Part shown: one piece after another, positions 44,185-53,672 of the stretch
How positions within the stretch are numbered: position 1 is the first letter of the stretch
Layout: each line of letters starts with the position of its first letter
Assembly (NCBI GenBank): GCA_017522185.1
Contig: JAFWZZ010000035.1
Coordinates: 1-64,000, forward strand
Origin: Bacillota bacterium
GTDB taxonomy: Bacteria; Bacillota; Clostridia; Peptostreptococcales; Anaerovoracaceae
Direction of reading: 5' to 3'
Length of the DNA stretch: 64,000 bases
The notes under the pieces: generated by a model
Databases searched by the model: none
Told to the model about the DNA's origin: nothing
What the model saw: the letters and a program-made list of their open reading frames with translations, nothing else
Made by a program: the position numbers and the translations under genes

Positions 44185-44230
44185 GCACTTCTGCTCGCAT
44201 AAAACCTATGCGTAGTTGAGGTGCTTTTTT
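44185..44230 (+). terminator. Terminator-like hairpin inside the second leader
   Basis: GCACTTC (44185-44191) pairs with GAGGTGC (44218-44224), an inner CGCAT/ATGCG stem is enclosed, and TTTTTT follows. As with the first giant gene, it lies between the promoter and the start codon. Confidence 0.65.
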
Positions 44231-44331
44231 CGTTTTTGGAAAGTAAAATCTATTTCTCTTTCGCATCCGGGGGATGTTATCCATAGATGCAGCGACTGGG
44301 CTGTAAAAAAGATTAAGAAAGGACATGTGAC

Positions 44332-47300
44332 ATGAAAAAATTTCTGAAACAAATGGCCGCAGGCTTTTTAGCTATTGCGCTGGTATTCAGTGGAATGCCG
44401 CTATCAGCTTTTGCGAATACCGGAAATCCAGAGTCCGCAGAACCGGAAATTGTAGGCATTACATTCGAGGATACAGCGTACAAAGAGGGGCAGTATTCCC
44501 AGTATGAGACTGATGAAACAGGGACGGAATATGGAGTCTACAATATAAAAAACTCGAATTGGACATTAGAGCTTTCTACAGGAAAAACGATGGCTGCAGG
44601 GGATGTTTTTGGCGGGGAAACAGGATTTTGGTACAATGGACAGGGATACACTTTCGAATACGAATATGGGCCAAATACGCCTGTACAATCTAAAGAAAAT
44701 CCTTGGACTGCGGGTGGTACATACGAGATTATTGTAAAAGTGTATGATCCAAATGGAGAATATCTTTTTGACGGATCTTTTCAGTGTAGTATTGTAGAAG
44801 ACAGACTGGAGTCAGTAACTTTTGAGCCTATGGAAGTAACTGAGTATTCAGGAGGCGTGATGATTGACCCTGAAACAGATTGGGAAGGTAATTTTAAGGA
44901 AGCCTGGTACTACTATAATCTTGAAAATGGCAATTACACTGTAAAGTTTAAAGATGATGATAAGCTGTACGAACCTGCGGAGTTAGGTGGAGATGAATAT
45001 GGCTTTTACTGCGGGGATATTTACTATCCGATTGAGCTCGTTTTTAATGATTCGACTACACAGTCTTATGAAAATCGATTAAAGGCATCAGAAACGCCAT
45101 ACACAGTTAATGTAAAGGTTGGGGATTATGAAACCAGCTTTACTTATACGATTAACCCAACCAAAGCAACTGAACTTGTAGTGAATAATGACGAACCCGT
45201 TGAGATATTAGCTAATACCAATGGTGATATGGTTACAGATTGGCGAGGAAACACATATTTTAAATACAATGAGGATGCAACATGGAAGGAGTATTCTTTA
45301 ACCATTGACGGAGAAACACACAGTAGTGAGGGGGCTATAGAATATAATGATGAGAGTCACTATCCGTTAATTGTGACAAATCAGTGTTATGAACAGCAGT
45401 GGACTGCAGGAAATACTTACGATGTTGATATGTATATCCTGGGGAAGAAAGCTACCTACCAAGTTAAAATCGTAGATAATCCAGTGGATAGAGTCGAGTT
45501 TGCTCCAAAGAGCTCTATTGAAGGAACGGATGGTAACGTGCAGATGCCGTATGAATCTGAAGGTACACTCATAGGCGCTTGGCATGAATATGATGTGTAT
45601 AATCCGAATTACAAGGTAGTATTGAAGGATGGTACTGAAATTTCCTCTACGAGTGATGGATTTGAAGGCGATGCAACAGGATTTACGTACGAGGGATACA
45701 AATTTGACTTTTTCTATGACACCGGTCAGTCTTACGAAAATCAGTGGAAACCTGGCAACCATGAGGTTTCTATTACCGTTTCTAATCTTGATAAAGAAAG
45801 TTCGTACATTTATACCATAGAAGACAGCCCAATTGAAAGTATTGAATTTGATTCAATGAGCACACTCAAAGGCACGGGTGGCCAATGGAACGAAGTTTAT
45901 GACGATAATGGTGAAGTTACAGGCGAATGGTATGAATATGACTGCTATAATCCAAGCTATACGGTTGTGTTAGAGGGTGGAGTAGTATTATCATCTACCA
46001 GCGAAGACTTTGAAAGTGATGCTCCTGCATACAGATTCACTTATGAGGGCAATGAGTATAACATTGTATATAATACCGGACAGCGATACAGCAGCCCGTG
46101 GGATACAGGCACTTATACGGTTACGGCTTCTGTTGGATCTGTAACTGATGAATTTACGTATGAAATCGTTGAGTCTCCAATTGAAAGTATTACATTTGAG
46201 GACATGAGTGCAACGGAAATAAAAGGTGCAGAAACCTACGGCACAGAGACTGATGGGGTAGAATACTCATGGTATCACTATAATATAAATAATCCAAACT
46301 ATACCATTAAGTTAAAAGATAGTGATACAACTATTTCTTCCACGGATGAAGACTTTAATGGAGACAGTGCAGGATTCTGGTACAATAATCTTTACTATGG
46401 CTTCGAATACGTTGATGAGCAGGATTATGAGAATCAATGGAAACCAGGGGACCATACCGTTAAGGTAAACGTTCCTGGAGTAGATATTGAAACCAGCTTC
46501 AAGTATACGGTGAAGGAATTCCCAATTGCCAGCATTACTTTCGAGCCGATGAAAGCTGTATATAATGTATCCGGCGGCTACTGGACAGATTATGATGCAG
46601 AGGGAGAATCTGAAGTTGAACGATGGTACTATTACGATGTTGAGAATCCAAACTATACGGTAAACCTGAAAAATGGCAAGAGCCTTTCTACTGGTGATAA
46701 AGACTTTGATGGAAATGAATATGGGTTCACTTACGATGGTGAACAGTATTGCCTCTACTATTATAGTGACCAAGACTATGATACCCCGTGGAAAATAGGA
46801 GATCATACGGTTAGAGTCGAAGTGGGCGATATTGATTTAACATCTTCCTATACTTACACAGTTGAAAAGTGTCCAATCCGGAAAGTCGTATTTGAGGAAC
46901 AAAGTGTGTGCGAAGGCACTAGCGGTAATCAAGAAGAAATTCTAGACGAGAATGGAAATGTGACAGGAAGCTGGTATCGCTATGAACTGAATACCACACC
47001 AAGTTTCAAAGCATATCTGGAAGGTAACGTAGAAGTGGAAGAAGGAGAGGGAGACTTTATATATTACGATACTGGTTTCAGCTATGAAGGTATTGATTAC
47101 TGGTTTACTTTTTCAGACGACCAAAGTAGTGAGAACCAGTGGAAAGTAGGATCACACACGATGTATGCATCTGTTTCTGACCTGGTCTGCGAGATCCCAT
47201 TTGAGGTTGTTGCATCACCGGTAACAGATATCAACATCGATCCAATCACAGTTTATGAAAAGTTAGACAGCGACGTTGTTGATGGAGATGTGTACTACTA

Positions 47301-50300
47301 TTTACATAATGCTATCCATGGAACTGTTACCTTTGATGGTACAGCTTATGACATCGAGGATGGTGGCATTTACGTAGGAGATGACTGGTATCCGGTTGAC
47401 TACACGATAGACGAAAGGGGCTTACCATGGGAACCAGGAGAAACATACGAAATTGTGATTTCCTGTGTGGGCTATTCAGATACGGTGGAAGTTTCTGTAG
47501 AAGAGTGTCCAATCGAATCCTTTGTCATCAAGCCACTGAAATACAAAGCGTTTACAAAAGGAGAGGAAGTAACCGATGAAAACGGTACATACTGGTACTA
47601 TGATGTGGACTCTCCATTGTATCCAATTACTATAAATCTTAAAAATGGTGAAACCATTACAAGTGATGAAAGCGGATGGGTTGAGTTTTCCGGAAACAGA
47701 TATGCTGTTTGCAGCAGATCCGACCAAAGCTTTGAAAACCAATGGGTTGCAGGGAAAACCTATACTGCAACTGCATATGTTGGAAACTTTGAACAGGAAT
47801 ATGAAGTATCAATCGTAAAAGAATTAAGTGTTCTCGACTGTTTAAGCTGGGATATTGAAGGAGAGGAAGTGACAATCACCAGATGTGATACTGCGCTTTC
47901 CGGCGTCTGCGAAATTCCAGCGGAGTTAGAGGGATTACCTGTAACGAAAATCGGCGAAGGTGCATTTAGAAATTGTACTGATCTTACAGAAATCATCATT
48001 CCGGAAGGGGTAACTGAGATTGGATGTGAAGCCTTCACAGGATGCTATGGTCTGGACAGCATAACATTCCCAACCACATTAAGCTATGTTGGTGAGAATG
48101 CATTCTGGGAATGCAACAATAATTTGTCCGAAGTTCATATTGGTGATTATGATGCATGGTTTAATATTTCCTTTGAAAACTTAGATAGTACGCCATTCTA
48201 TACGCGTGTGGCAAAGCTATATGTTGATGGTGAGGAAATAACTGATTTCACAATTCCAACTAACATTACGGAACTGAAGAATTATTCCATGGCAGGGTTC
48301 TTCTCCCTGAATGAGATTGTGATTCCTGACAATATTATTGAAATTGGAGATGGCGCTTTTGCATCCTGCCTCAATTTAGAAAAGGCAACGCTGCCAGATA
48401 CCATAACCCATATAGGAGATTATGCGTTCTATTCTAACACAACTCTATGTGCAAGAGACAACAACGAGTGTGTAAAAGCATTTGCTTACGAAAATGGCCG
48501 TAACTTCGAGACACTGGACTTTACCTTTGTATCCATGGACTATACACCGGAAAAGGATACTTACAATGTAGGCGAGGCCTGTGAAATGGTTGGGGATACT
48601 GTGACAGTGCTCTGCAGTGATGTTTACGGCACATTCACAAAGGATATTACAATTGAAGATTCTATGATTACAGGCTTTGACACTTCCGAGCCTGGAGCTA
48701 AACTTGTAACAATCTCCTATGCGAATTTAGAGCATACTTTCCCAATTACTGTAGTGGAAAATGAGCCAATTAATATCGAGGATACAGATGTGCAGGTAAG
48801 CTTAGATCGAGTATCCTATGAATACGATGGAGTTGCTAAAGAACCAAAAGTAACTATTACAGGTATAACTGGAGAATATACAACAAAGATTACATATGCC
48901 AATAACCAAAACGCAGGAACTGCGACGGTTACAATTGAGTTTGGTGGCAAGTATACCGGAAGTATTGTTACGGAATTCTGGATTTTAAGAGCTAATTTTG
49001 CAAAGTATGAAAACAAAGTAAAGTTATCTAACACAACTTTTGCTTGTGATGGAACCGCAAAGAAACCAAAAGTTAGCATCGAAGGTTTAACTGAAGGCAA
49101 GGACTTTACCGTAGAGTATAGCAATAATATAAACGTTGGCACTGCGACGGTTACAATCGAAGGTGTTGAAAACTACACCGGAACAATTGAAAAGACCTTT
49201 GATATCTACTGTAGCGGTTCTTTCCATGTATGGAATACTGGTTACACAACAGATAAGACTCCAACCTGTACAACAGCAGGCTCCAAGTCTATCCACTGTA
49301 AGGAGTGTAGTGCAACAAAGGATGTAACTGCGATTCCGGCAAATGGCACATCCCATACATGGAACGCAGCTTACACAACAGATAAGACTCCAACCTGTAC
49401 AACAGCAGGCTCCAAGTCTATCCACTGTAAGGAGTGTAGTGCAACAAAGGATGTAACTGCGATTCCGGCAAATGGCACATCCCATACTTGGAACACAACC
49501 TATACGGTAGATAAGGCTTCCACCTGTACCGCTACAGGCTCCAAGTCTATCCACTGTAAGGAATGTAAAGCTACGAAGGATGTTGAAAGTATCGCAAAGA
49601 AGCCACATGCAGAAGTAACATTGAAAGGCAAGGCTGCAACATGTAAAGCGACGGGCCTGTCAGATGGAAAGAAGTGTTCTGTATGTGGAACAACAACTGT
49701 AAAACAAAAGGTAATTGAAAAGATACCGCATGATGAAACAACCGTAGAAGGTGTTCAGCCAACATGTACAGAAGCAGGTTTAACTGAAGGTAAGGTATGT
49801 ACAACTTGCGGTGTTGTAACAGTTGCACAGACAGAAATCCCGGCAACCGGACATACTGAACAGGTGGTTGCAGGCAAGGCGGCAACATGCACAGAGGCAG
49901 GCTTAACTGAAGGAAAGGTATGTACAACCTGCGGTGTTGTAACAGTTGCACATACAGAAATTCCGGCAACCGGACATACTGAACAGGTGGTTGCAGGCAA
50001 GGCGCCAACCTGTACAGAAGCAGGTTTAACTGAAGGAAAGGTATGTACAACTTGCGGTGTTGTAACAGTTGCACAGACAGAAATCCCAATGGAAAACCAT
50101 TCTTATGTTACTGTAATTACTAAGGCTACTACCCAGAAAAATGGTAAGATTGTTGAAAAATGCGAATGTGGTGCGATTGCTTCTACAACGGTAATCAAGA
50201 AGGCAAGCAAGATTTCCTTATCCAAAGATACTTACACTTATACAGGAAAGAAGATCAAGGCGCCAACTGTGATTGTAAAAAATAGTGACGGTAAAGTGAT

Positions 50301-50844
50301 TCCAAAGGCGAACTACACAATCAAAGAACCGGCTAAAACACTGAAAGCTGTTGGTCAGTATACCTATACCGTAACATTTAAGGGTGACAAATATAAGGGA
50401 TCCAAGAAGCTGACGTTAACAATCCAGTCTAAAAAGGCAGCGAGCGCTAATAAGCCAAGTGGCAACAATGGTACCGCAACAAAACCAAATAACGGTACGG
50501 CAAATAAACCGAATAACAAGCCTGCAGACAAACCAACCAATAGCACCGTAACAAAACCAGCAAAGCCAATAATCAAGGCTCCAGTTGCTGCTAAAAAGGC
50601 AGTTACGGTAAAATGGCAGAAAGTAAAGAAAGCAGATGGCTATCAGGTAATGGTTGCAACAGACAAGAAATTCCAAAAGAACGATAAGAAAGTCCTTGTA
50701 AAAGGCACGAACAAAATGTCCTGCAAGGTAACGAAACTGAAAGCAAAGAAAACTTATTATGTGAAAGTCAGAGCTTATAAGACTGTAAACGGAAAAAAAG
50801 TTTACTCTAAATGGTCTGCTGTAAAATCTGCAAAAACAAAATAG
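44332..50844 (+). CDS. Giant secreted repeat protein with LRR and Cys-repeat regions (2170 aa)
   Basis: A signal peptide (residues 1-29, ending SAFANTGN) is followed by ten repeats of about 105-115 residues, each starting like PIESITFEDMSA, passing through NPNYTVxLK and a YENQWKPGDH turn, and closing with SFxYTVxxxPI. Next comes a BspA-type leucine-rich region near 1180-1390 (GAFRNCTDLTEIIIPEGVTE), then bacterial Ig/MBG-like segments (YDGVAKEPKVTITG), seven cysteine repeats, an Asn/Lys/Pro linker and the same fibronectin-like C-terminus as the first giant protein. No LPxTG or SLH motif is found. BspA-type LRRs and such repeats are typical of adhesins. Codon-level similarity between repeats is moderate. 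Confidence 0.82.
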   Translation: MKKFLKQMAAGFLAIALVFSGMPLSAFANTGNPESAEPEIVGITFEDTAYKEGQYSQYETDETGTEYGVYNIKNSNWTLELSTGKTMAAGDVFGGETGFWYNGQGYTFEYEYGPNTPVQSKENPWTAGGTYEIIVKVYDPNGEYLFDGSFQCSIVEDRLESVTFEPMEVTEYSGGVMIDPETDWEGNFKEAWYYYNLENGNYTVKFKDDDKLYEPAELGGDEYGFYCGDIYYPIELVFNDSTTQSYENRLKASETPYTVNVKVGDYETSFTYTINPTKATELVVNNDEPVEILANTNGDMVTDWRGNTYFKYNEDATWKEYSLTIDGETHSSEGAIEYNDESHYPLIVTNQCYEQQWTAGNTYDVDMYILGKKATYQVKIVDNPVDRVEFAPKSSIEGTDGNVQMPYESEGTLIGAWHEYDVYNPNYKVVLKDGTEISSTSDGFEGDATGFTYEGYKFDFFYDTGQSYENQWKPGNHEVSITVSNLDKESSYIYTIEDSPIESIEFDSMSTLKGTGGQWNEVYDDNGEVTGEWYEYDCYNPSYTVVLEGGVVLSSTSEDFESDAPAYRFTYEGNEYNIVYNTGQRYSSPWDTGTYTVTASVGSVTDEFTYEIVESPIESITFEDMSATEIKGAETYGTETDGVEYSWYHYNINNPNYTIKLKDSDTTISSTDEDFNGDSAGFWYNNLYYGFEYVDEQDYENQWKPGDHTVKVNVPGVDIETSFKYTVKEFPIASITFEPMKAVYNVSGGYWTDYDAEGESEVERWYYYDVENPNYTVNLKNGKSLSTGDKDFDGNEYGFTYDGEQYCLYYYSDQDYDTPWKIGDHTVRVEVGDIDLTSSYTYTVEKCPIRKVVFEEQSVCEGTSGNQEEILDENGNVTGSWYRYELNTTPSFKAYLEGNVEVEEGEGDFIYYDTGFSYEGIDYWFTFSDDQSSENQWKVGSHTMYASVSDLVCEIPFEVVASPVTDINIDPITVYEKLDSDVVDGDVYYYLHNAIHGTVTFDGTAYDIEDGGIYVGDDWYPVDYTIDERGLPWEPGETYEIVISCVGYSDTVEVSVEECPIESFVIKPLKYKAFTKGEEVTDENGTYWYYDVDSPLYPITINLKNGETITSDESGWVEFSGNRYAVCSRSDQSFENQWVAGKTYTATAYVGNFEQEYEVSIVKELSVLDCLSWDIEGEEVTITRCDTALSGVCEIPAELEGLPVTKIGEGAFRNCTDLTEIIIPEGVTEIGCEAFTGCYGLDSITFPTTLSYVGENAFWECNNNLSEVHIGDYDAWFNISFENLDSTPFYTRVAKLYVDGEEITDFTIPTNITELKNYSMAGFFSLNEIVIPDNIIEIGDGAFASCLNLEKATLPDTITHIGDYAFYSNTTLCARDNNECVKAFAYENGRNFETLDFTFVSMDYTPEKDTYNVGEACEMVGDTVTVLCSDVYGTFTKDITIEDSMITGFDTSEPGAKLVTISYANLEHTFPITVVENEPINIEDTDVQVSLDRVSYEYDGVAKEPKVTITGITGEYTTKITYANNQNAGTATVTIEFGGKYTGSIVTEFWILRANFAKYENKVKLSNTTFACDGTAKKPKVSIEGLTEGKDFTVEYSNNINVGTATVTIEGVENYTGTIEKTFDIYCSGSFHVWNTGYTTDKTPTCTTAGSKSIHCKECSATKDVTAIPANGTSHTWNAAYTTDKTPTCTTAGSKSIHCKECSATKDVTAIPANGTSHTWNTTYTVDKASTCTATGSKSIHCKECKATKDVESIAKKPHAEVTLKGKAATCKATGLSDGKKCSVCGTTTVKQKVIEKIPHDETTVEGVQPTCTEAGLTEGKVCTTCGVVTVAQTEIPATGHTEQVVAGKAATCTEAGLTEGKVCTTCGVVTVAHTEIPATGHTEQVVAGKAPTCTEAGLTEGKVCTTCGVVTVAQTEIPMENHSYVTVITKATTQKNGKIVEKCECGAIASTTVIKKASKISLSKDTYTYTGKKIKAPTVIVKNSDGKVIPKANYTIKEPAKTLKAVGQYTYTVTFKGDKYKGSKKLTLTIQSKKAASANKPSGNNGTATKPNNGTANKPNNKPADKPTNSTVTKPAKPIIKAPVAAKKAVTVKWQKVKKADGYQVMVATDKKFQKNDKKVLVKGTNKMSCKVTKLKAKKTYYVKVRAYKTVNGKKVYSKWSAVKSAKTK
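49242..49499 (+). repeat. Two near-identical 129-bp tandem repeats
   Basis: Copies start at 49242 and 49371 and code for a 43-residue unit containing TPTCTTAGSKSIHCKECSAT. A third, diverged copy follows at about 49500. Confidence 0.9.
49763..50091 (+). repeat. 123-bp tandem repeats (three copies)
   Basis: Copies start at 49763, 49886 and 50009 and code for 41-residue units with PTCTEAGLTEGKVCTTCG. They are highly similar in DNA sequence. Confidence 0.9.
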
Positions 50845-50863
50845 TCAGTCATACTGATTTACA

Positions 50864-50895
50864 TACAAAGGAGACTCCGCGGAGTCTCCTTTGTA
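50864..50895. terminator. Perfect 32-bp palindrome after the second giant gene
   Basis: TACAAAGGAGACTCCG is followed directly by its exact reverse complement. Position suits a terminator, but the T-run is missing (TTTGTACG), so a binding site or cruciform is also possible. Confidence 0.6.
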
Positions 50896-50932
50896 CGTCT
50901 TCACACACTCTTTACAAGACTTACATAATTTT

Positions 50933-50963
50933 TTGATGCGAAATCCTAAATATGTGATATAAT
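50933..50963 (+). promoter_or_regulatory. Extended -10 promoter
   Basis: TTGATG at 50933-50938 and TGA-TATAAT with the -10 at 50958-50963, 19-bp spacing; 38 bp before the gene at 51001. Confidence 0.5.
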
Positions 50964-51000
50964 GTCCTGTGGACATAAAAAAATCTAAAGGAGTATTTCG

Positions 51001-51432
51001 ATGAAAAAGAAGAATTTTACAAAGTTTGAAATCGTTTGTTACGTAGTTGCAGCGCTGCTGGCAATCGCGGCAGTTTACATGCTGGTGGAAAACATCGCAT
51101 ACATGAACGAGTATTTAGCGGCTTACGGCATGACTTTCACTGCACTGGGCAGCCAGGCAATCCAGTCCATGGTGACTGCTTTTGTTCCATATTTTGCTTA
51201 TGCATTCTTAGCACTGGCAGCAGGCAGAATCTATCACGCAGTTGCAACACCAAAGTGTGAATGCGTATGCGAAGAAGAAGCAGAAGAAATCCTGGAACTG
51301 GAAGCACCTGTTGAAGCGCTGGAAGCACCTGCAGAAGAAGCAGAAGAAGTTGCGGTTGTGTTAGCTGAAACACCTGCATCTGTTGTTGCAGAAGAAGCTG
51401 AAGAAACTACAGAAGAAAACGAAGAGAAATAA
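51001..51432 (+). CDS. Hypothetical membrane protein with acidic tail, 143 aa
   Basis: The protein has a short basic start (MKKKNFTKFE), two membrane helices at about 11-30 and 53-75, and an acidic C-terminal region of about 60 residues, nearly all Glu, Ala, Val and Pro, ending EETTEENEEK. One Cys pair (KCECVCEEE) lies just after helix two. I do not recognise a family. The tail is probably cytoplasmic and disordered. AAGGAG precedes ATG, and an acyltransferase gene follows 20 bp later. Confidence 0.75.
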   Translation: MKKKNFTKFEIVCYVVAALLAIAAVYMLVENIAYMNEYLAAYGMTFTALGSQAIQSMVTAFVPYFAYAFLALAAGRIYHAVATPKCECVCEEEAEEILELEAPVEALEAPAEEAEEVAVVLAETPASVVAEEAEETTEENEEK

Positions 51433-51452
51433 GAAGTTAAGGAAAACGAATC

Positions 51453-52679
51453 ATGGGTGAAATTAAGAAAGAACGTGATTACATGTTTGACACCTTCAGA
51501 GGCCTTTTGATGCTGTCGATTCCGATGTCTCATTTTACCAAGATGAGCGGAAACCTGTACGGTGACCTGTACCTGGGCGGCGGCTTCCCGCAGGACTCTC
51601 TGGGTGGATGGGTGTATATCACCATTAATGTTTTTGTTATGCAGGCGTTTATGTTCCTGTCCGGCTATTTCTCAAAGAAACCGGAAAGAGCCAGAGAGAC
51701 GGCGTTCTCCACGTTTATGTGGCCGTACTTAGTATGGACAACCGTTTACTGGGGCATCAGATACCTGTTCTTTGGAAACGCACATCTGGACTACCTGACA
51801 CCACCTTTTGCGCTGTGGTTCCTGTTCGCCCTGTTCTTCTACAGATACTTCCTGAAGGACATGGTGAAGTTCCGCTGGCTGTTGCCGTTATCTTTGATCA
51901 TGTACCTGGCGGCAGGACAGATCCAGGAGTTCGGCGATTTCATGTCGCTGGGCAGAATGGTATCCTACTTCCCGTTCTTCCTGCTGGGCTATTACTGCTC
52001 CAAGGAAAGACTGGCGTGGCTGCAGGGCCTGAAGGGCAAGAAAGTGATTCTGGCAGTTTACGGCATCATTCTGGTTCTGATCTCCGTGGCATTATGCAAA
52101 TGGGGGCCAAACGTGGGCTGGTACCTGCTGAGAGAATCTGTGGACAGCTTCAGCGTTCCATGGTGGGGTGACACCTTAGGCAGAATCGGCATCTTTTTCT
52201 TATCCAGTGCATGGATTATCTGGATGATTAACGTGCTGCCTTCCAAGAACAACTTTATCGCTTTTGTTGGCATGAACACTATGCCGGTATATATTTTCCA
52301 TCTGACGCTGAGATATGTGATTCAGTTCTACGGCCTGTACATCGGATTCATTTCCTGTCTGGTGGTTGCATGGTTCGCACTGCTGTCTCTGTCTCACAAG
52401 AAGCATCAGAACAACCTGATGTACGGTGTGACTATCGTGGTTTCCATTGCAGCCTTCTATTTCATGTTCTCGTCAGGCGCACTGGCAGGACTCTACGGCG
52501 GCTGTCCGGAAAACCAGATTCTGTTCAACCTGCTGGTATACGGCGGTGCACTGATCTGTGGTATCTCCTTTGTTTCTCCGTTCTGGATCAAACTCTACGA
52601 TACCATCATCGACGGACCGGCACGTATGCCATATCTGACAAAATGGTTAATGGGACCGAATTATGAAGAAAAGAAATAA
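51453..52679 (+). CDS. Acyltransferase-3 family membrane protein
   Basis: The 408-aa protein has about ten membrane helices. The N-terminal block RDYMFDTFRGLLMLSIPMSH has the arrangement of the acyltransferase-3/OafA family, with D-x-x-R-G and an early histidine (SH) that normally serves in catalysis. FMFLSGYFSKK and the following PYLVWTTVYW match the family's helix 3-4 region. Such proteins O-acetylate sugars or polymers at the outer membrane face or cell wall. The first codons are uncertain; an ATG start at 51453 with AAGGAAAACGAATC upstream is used. Its 3' end overlaps the lipoprotein gene by 17 bp. Confidence 0.8.
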   Translation: MGEIKKERDYMFDTFRGLLMLSIPMSHFTKMSGNLYGDLYLGGGFPQDSLGGWVYITINVFVMQAFMFLSGYFSKKPERARETAFSTFMWPYLVWTTVYWGIRYLFFGNAHLDYLTPPFALWFLFALFFYRYFLKDMVKFRWLLPLSLIMYLAAGQIQEFGDFMSLGRMVSYFPFFLLGYYCSKERLAWLQGLKGKKVILAVYGIILVLISVALCKWGPNVGWYLLRESVDSFSVPWWGDTLGRIGIFFLSSAWIIWMINVLPSKNNFIAFVGMNTMPVYIFHLTLRYVIQFYGLYIGFISCLVVAWFALLSLSHKKHQNNLMYGVTIVVSIAAFYFMFSSGALAGLYGGCPENQILFNLLVYGGALICGISFVSPFWIKLYDTIIDGPARMPYLTKWLMGPNYEEKK

Positions 52680-53577
52680 TACATTCTACATAGCATCAAA
52701 GCAGGGCCTGGCGGCTCTGCTTTTGGTGTTTTTTGGCCTGCTTTTTGCGGGCTGTGACAAGGCGACGGACTATGAAGAACACGACTTCTTCCTAAAGAAC
52801 GACCGCGGAACCTACACTTACTGTGAGCTGGTGATGCCGGTGCAGGAGGAGCCCTGCCCGCTGGTTTTCATGGCCCACGGATTCAAGGGAAGCCGTAACA
52901 GCGGCGGCGCGGAGGAACTGTCAAAGAGACTGGCAGCGGAAGGTATCGCGGCTGTCCGCATCGACTTTGACGGTAGAGAAAGTGACGATAAAAAGTCCCC
53001 GAAAACGGGCAAATATACGTTACATGATATGGAAACTGATGGCGTGATGACCATAGAATACGTGCTGGAGCACTACAATGTGGATCCGGAGCGTATCGGC
53101 ATTCACGGCCGCAGTATGGGGGGACGTGTTGCCATGATGATGGGCAATGAAAACGAAGGCGGCTTTGATTACAAGGCCCTGTCCCTCGTCGCACCTGCGG
53201 GCAATGACACCGCCATGATCTACTACATGGGCGGACAGGACCACTGGAATCATATGAAAGTTATTGCGAAGGAAAATGGCTTCTGTGAGAAACAGGGGCT
53301 GAAACTGTCGTATTCCTGGTTTGAGGAATTCGAAACATACAATCCGGCAAAGACGGGGTACAAGTTCGGTGAGAAACCTGTTCTGGTCTTCTATAACACA
53401 CTGGATCATGTAGTCCTGCCGGAAACCAGCCTGGAATGTGCCGCCGGTTACCGGAATGCAGAGGTAATCGAGGTCACTACCGATGATGGTCATGGATATG
53501 AAATGGGCTTTGAAACATCTGCACTGAAGGAACAGATCATGGACAGAATCGTAACATTTTTCGTCGCAAACCTGTGA
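52663..53577 (+). CDS. Alpha/beta hydrolase lipoprotein
   Basis: The 304-aa protein has a signal peptide ending in the lipobox LLFAGC near residue 30, so it is a membrane-anchored lipoprotein. The hydrolase domain shows VFMAHGFKGSR, the nucleophile elbow GIHGRSMGGR near 145, the acid in NTLDHVVLPET and the His in DDGHGYEM, giving a full Ser-Asp-His triad. It resembles the secreted esterase/feruloyl-esterase group. The start overlaps the acyltransferase 3' end by 17 bp, so they are co-translated; a deacylase paired with an acyltransferase is a reasonable guess. Confidence 0.83.
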   Translation: MKKRNNTFYIASKQGLAALLLVFFGLLFAGCDKATDYEEHDFFLKNDRGTYTYCELVMPVQEEPCPLVFMAHGFKGSRNSGGAEELSKRLAAEGIAAVRIDFDGRESDDKKSPKTGKYTLHDMETDGVMTIEYVLEHYNVDPERIGIHGRSMGGRVAMMMGNENEGGFDYKALSLVAPAGNDTAMIYYMGGQDHWNHMKVIAKENGFCEKQGLKLSYSWFEEFETYNPAKTGYKFGEKPVLVFYNTLDHVVLPETSLECAAGYRNAEVIEVTTDDGHGYEMGFETSALKEQIMDRIVTFFVANL

Positions 53578-53593
53578 GATTGCGACGATTTTT
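53562..53593 (+). terminator. Terminator overlapping the lipoprotein stop
   Basis: CGTCGCAA (53562-53569) pairs with TTGCGACG (53580-53587), then ATTTTT. The stop codon lies in the loop. Confidence 0.75.
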
Positions 53594-53672
53594 AATATGG
53601 TAAAATCCCCTAAAACGTAGTAATCGACTTATCATAATGCAAGTAGAAATGAAATAATTGGAGGGATCAGAC

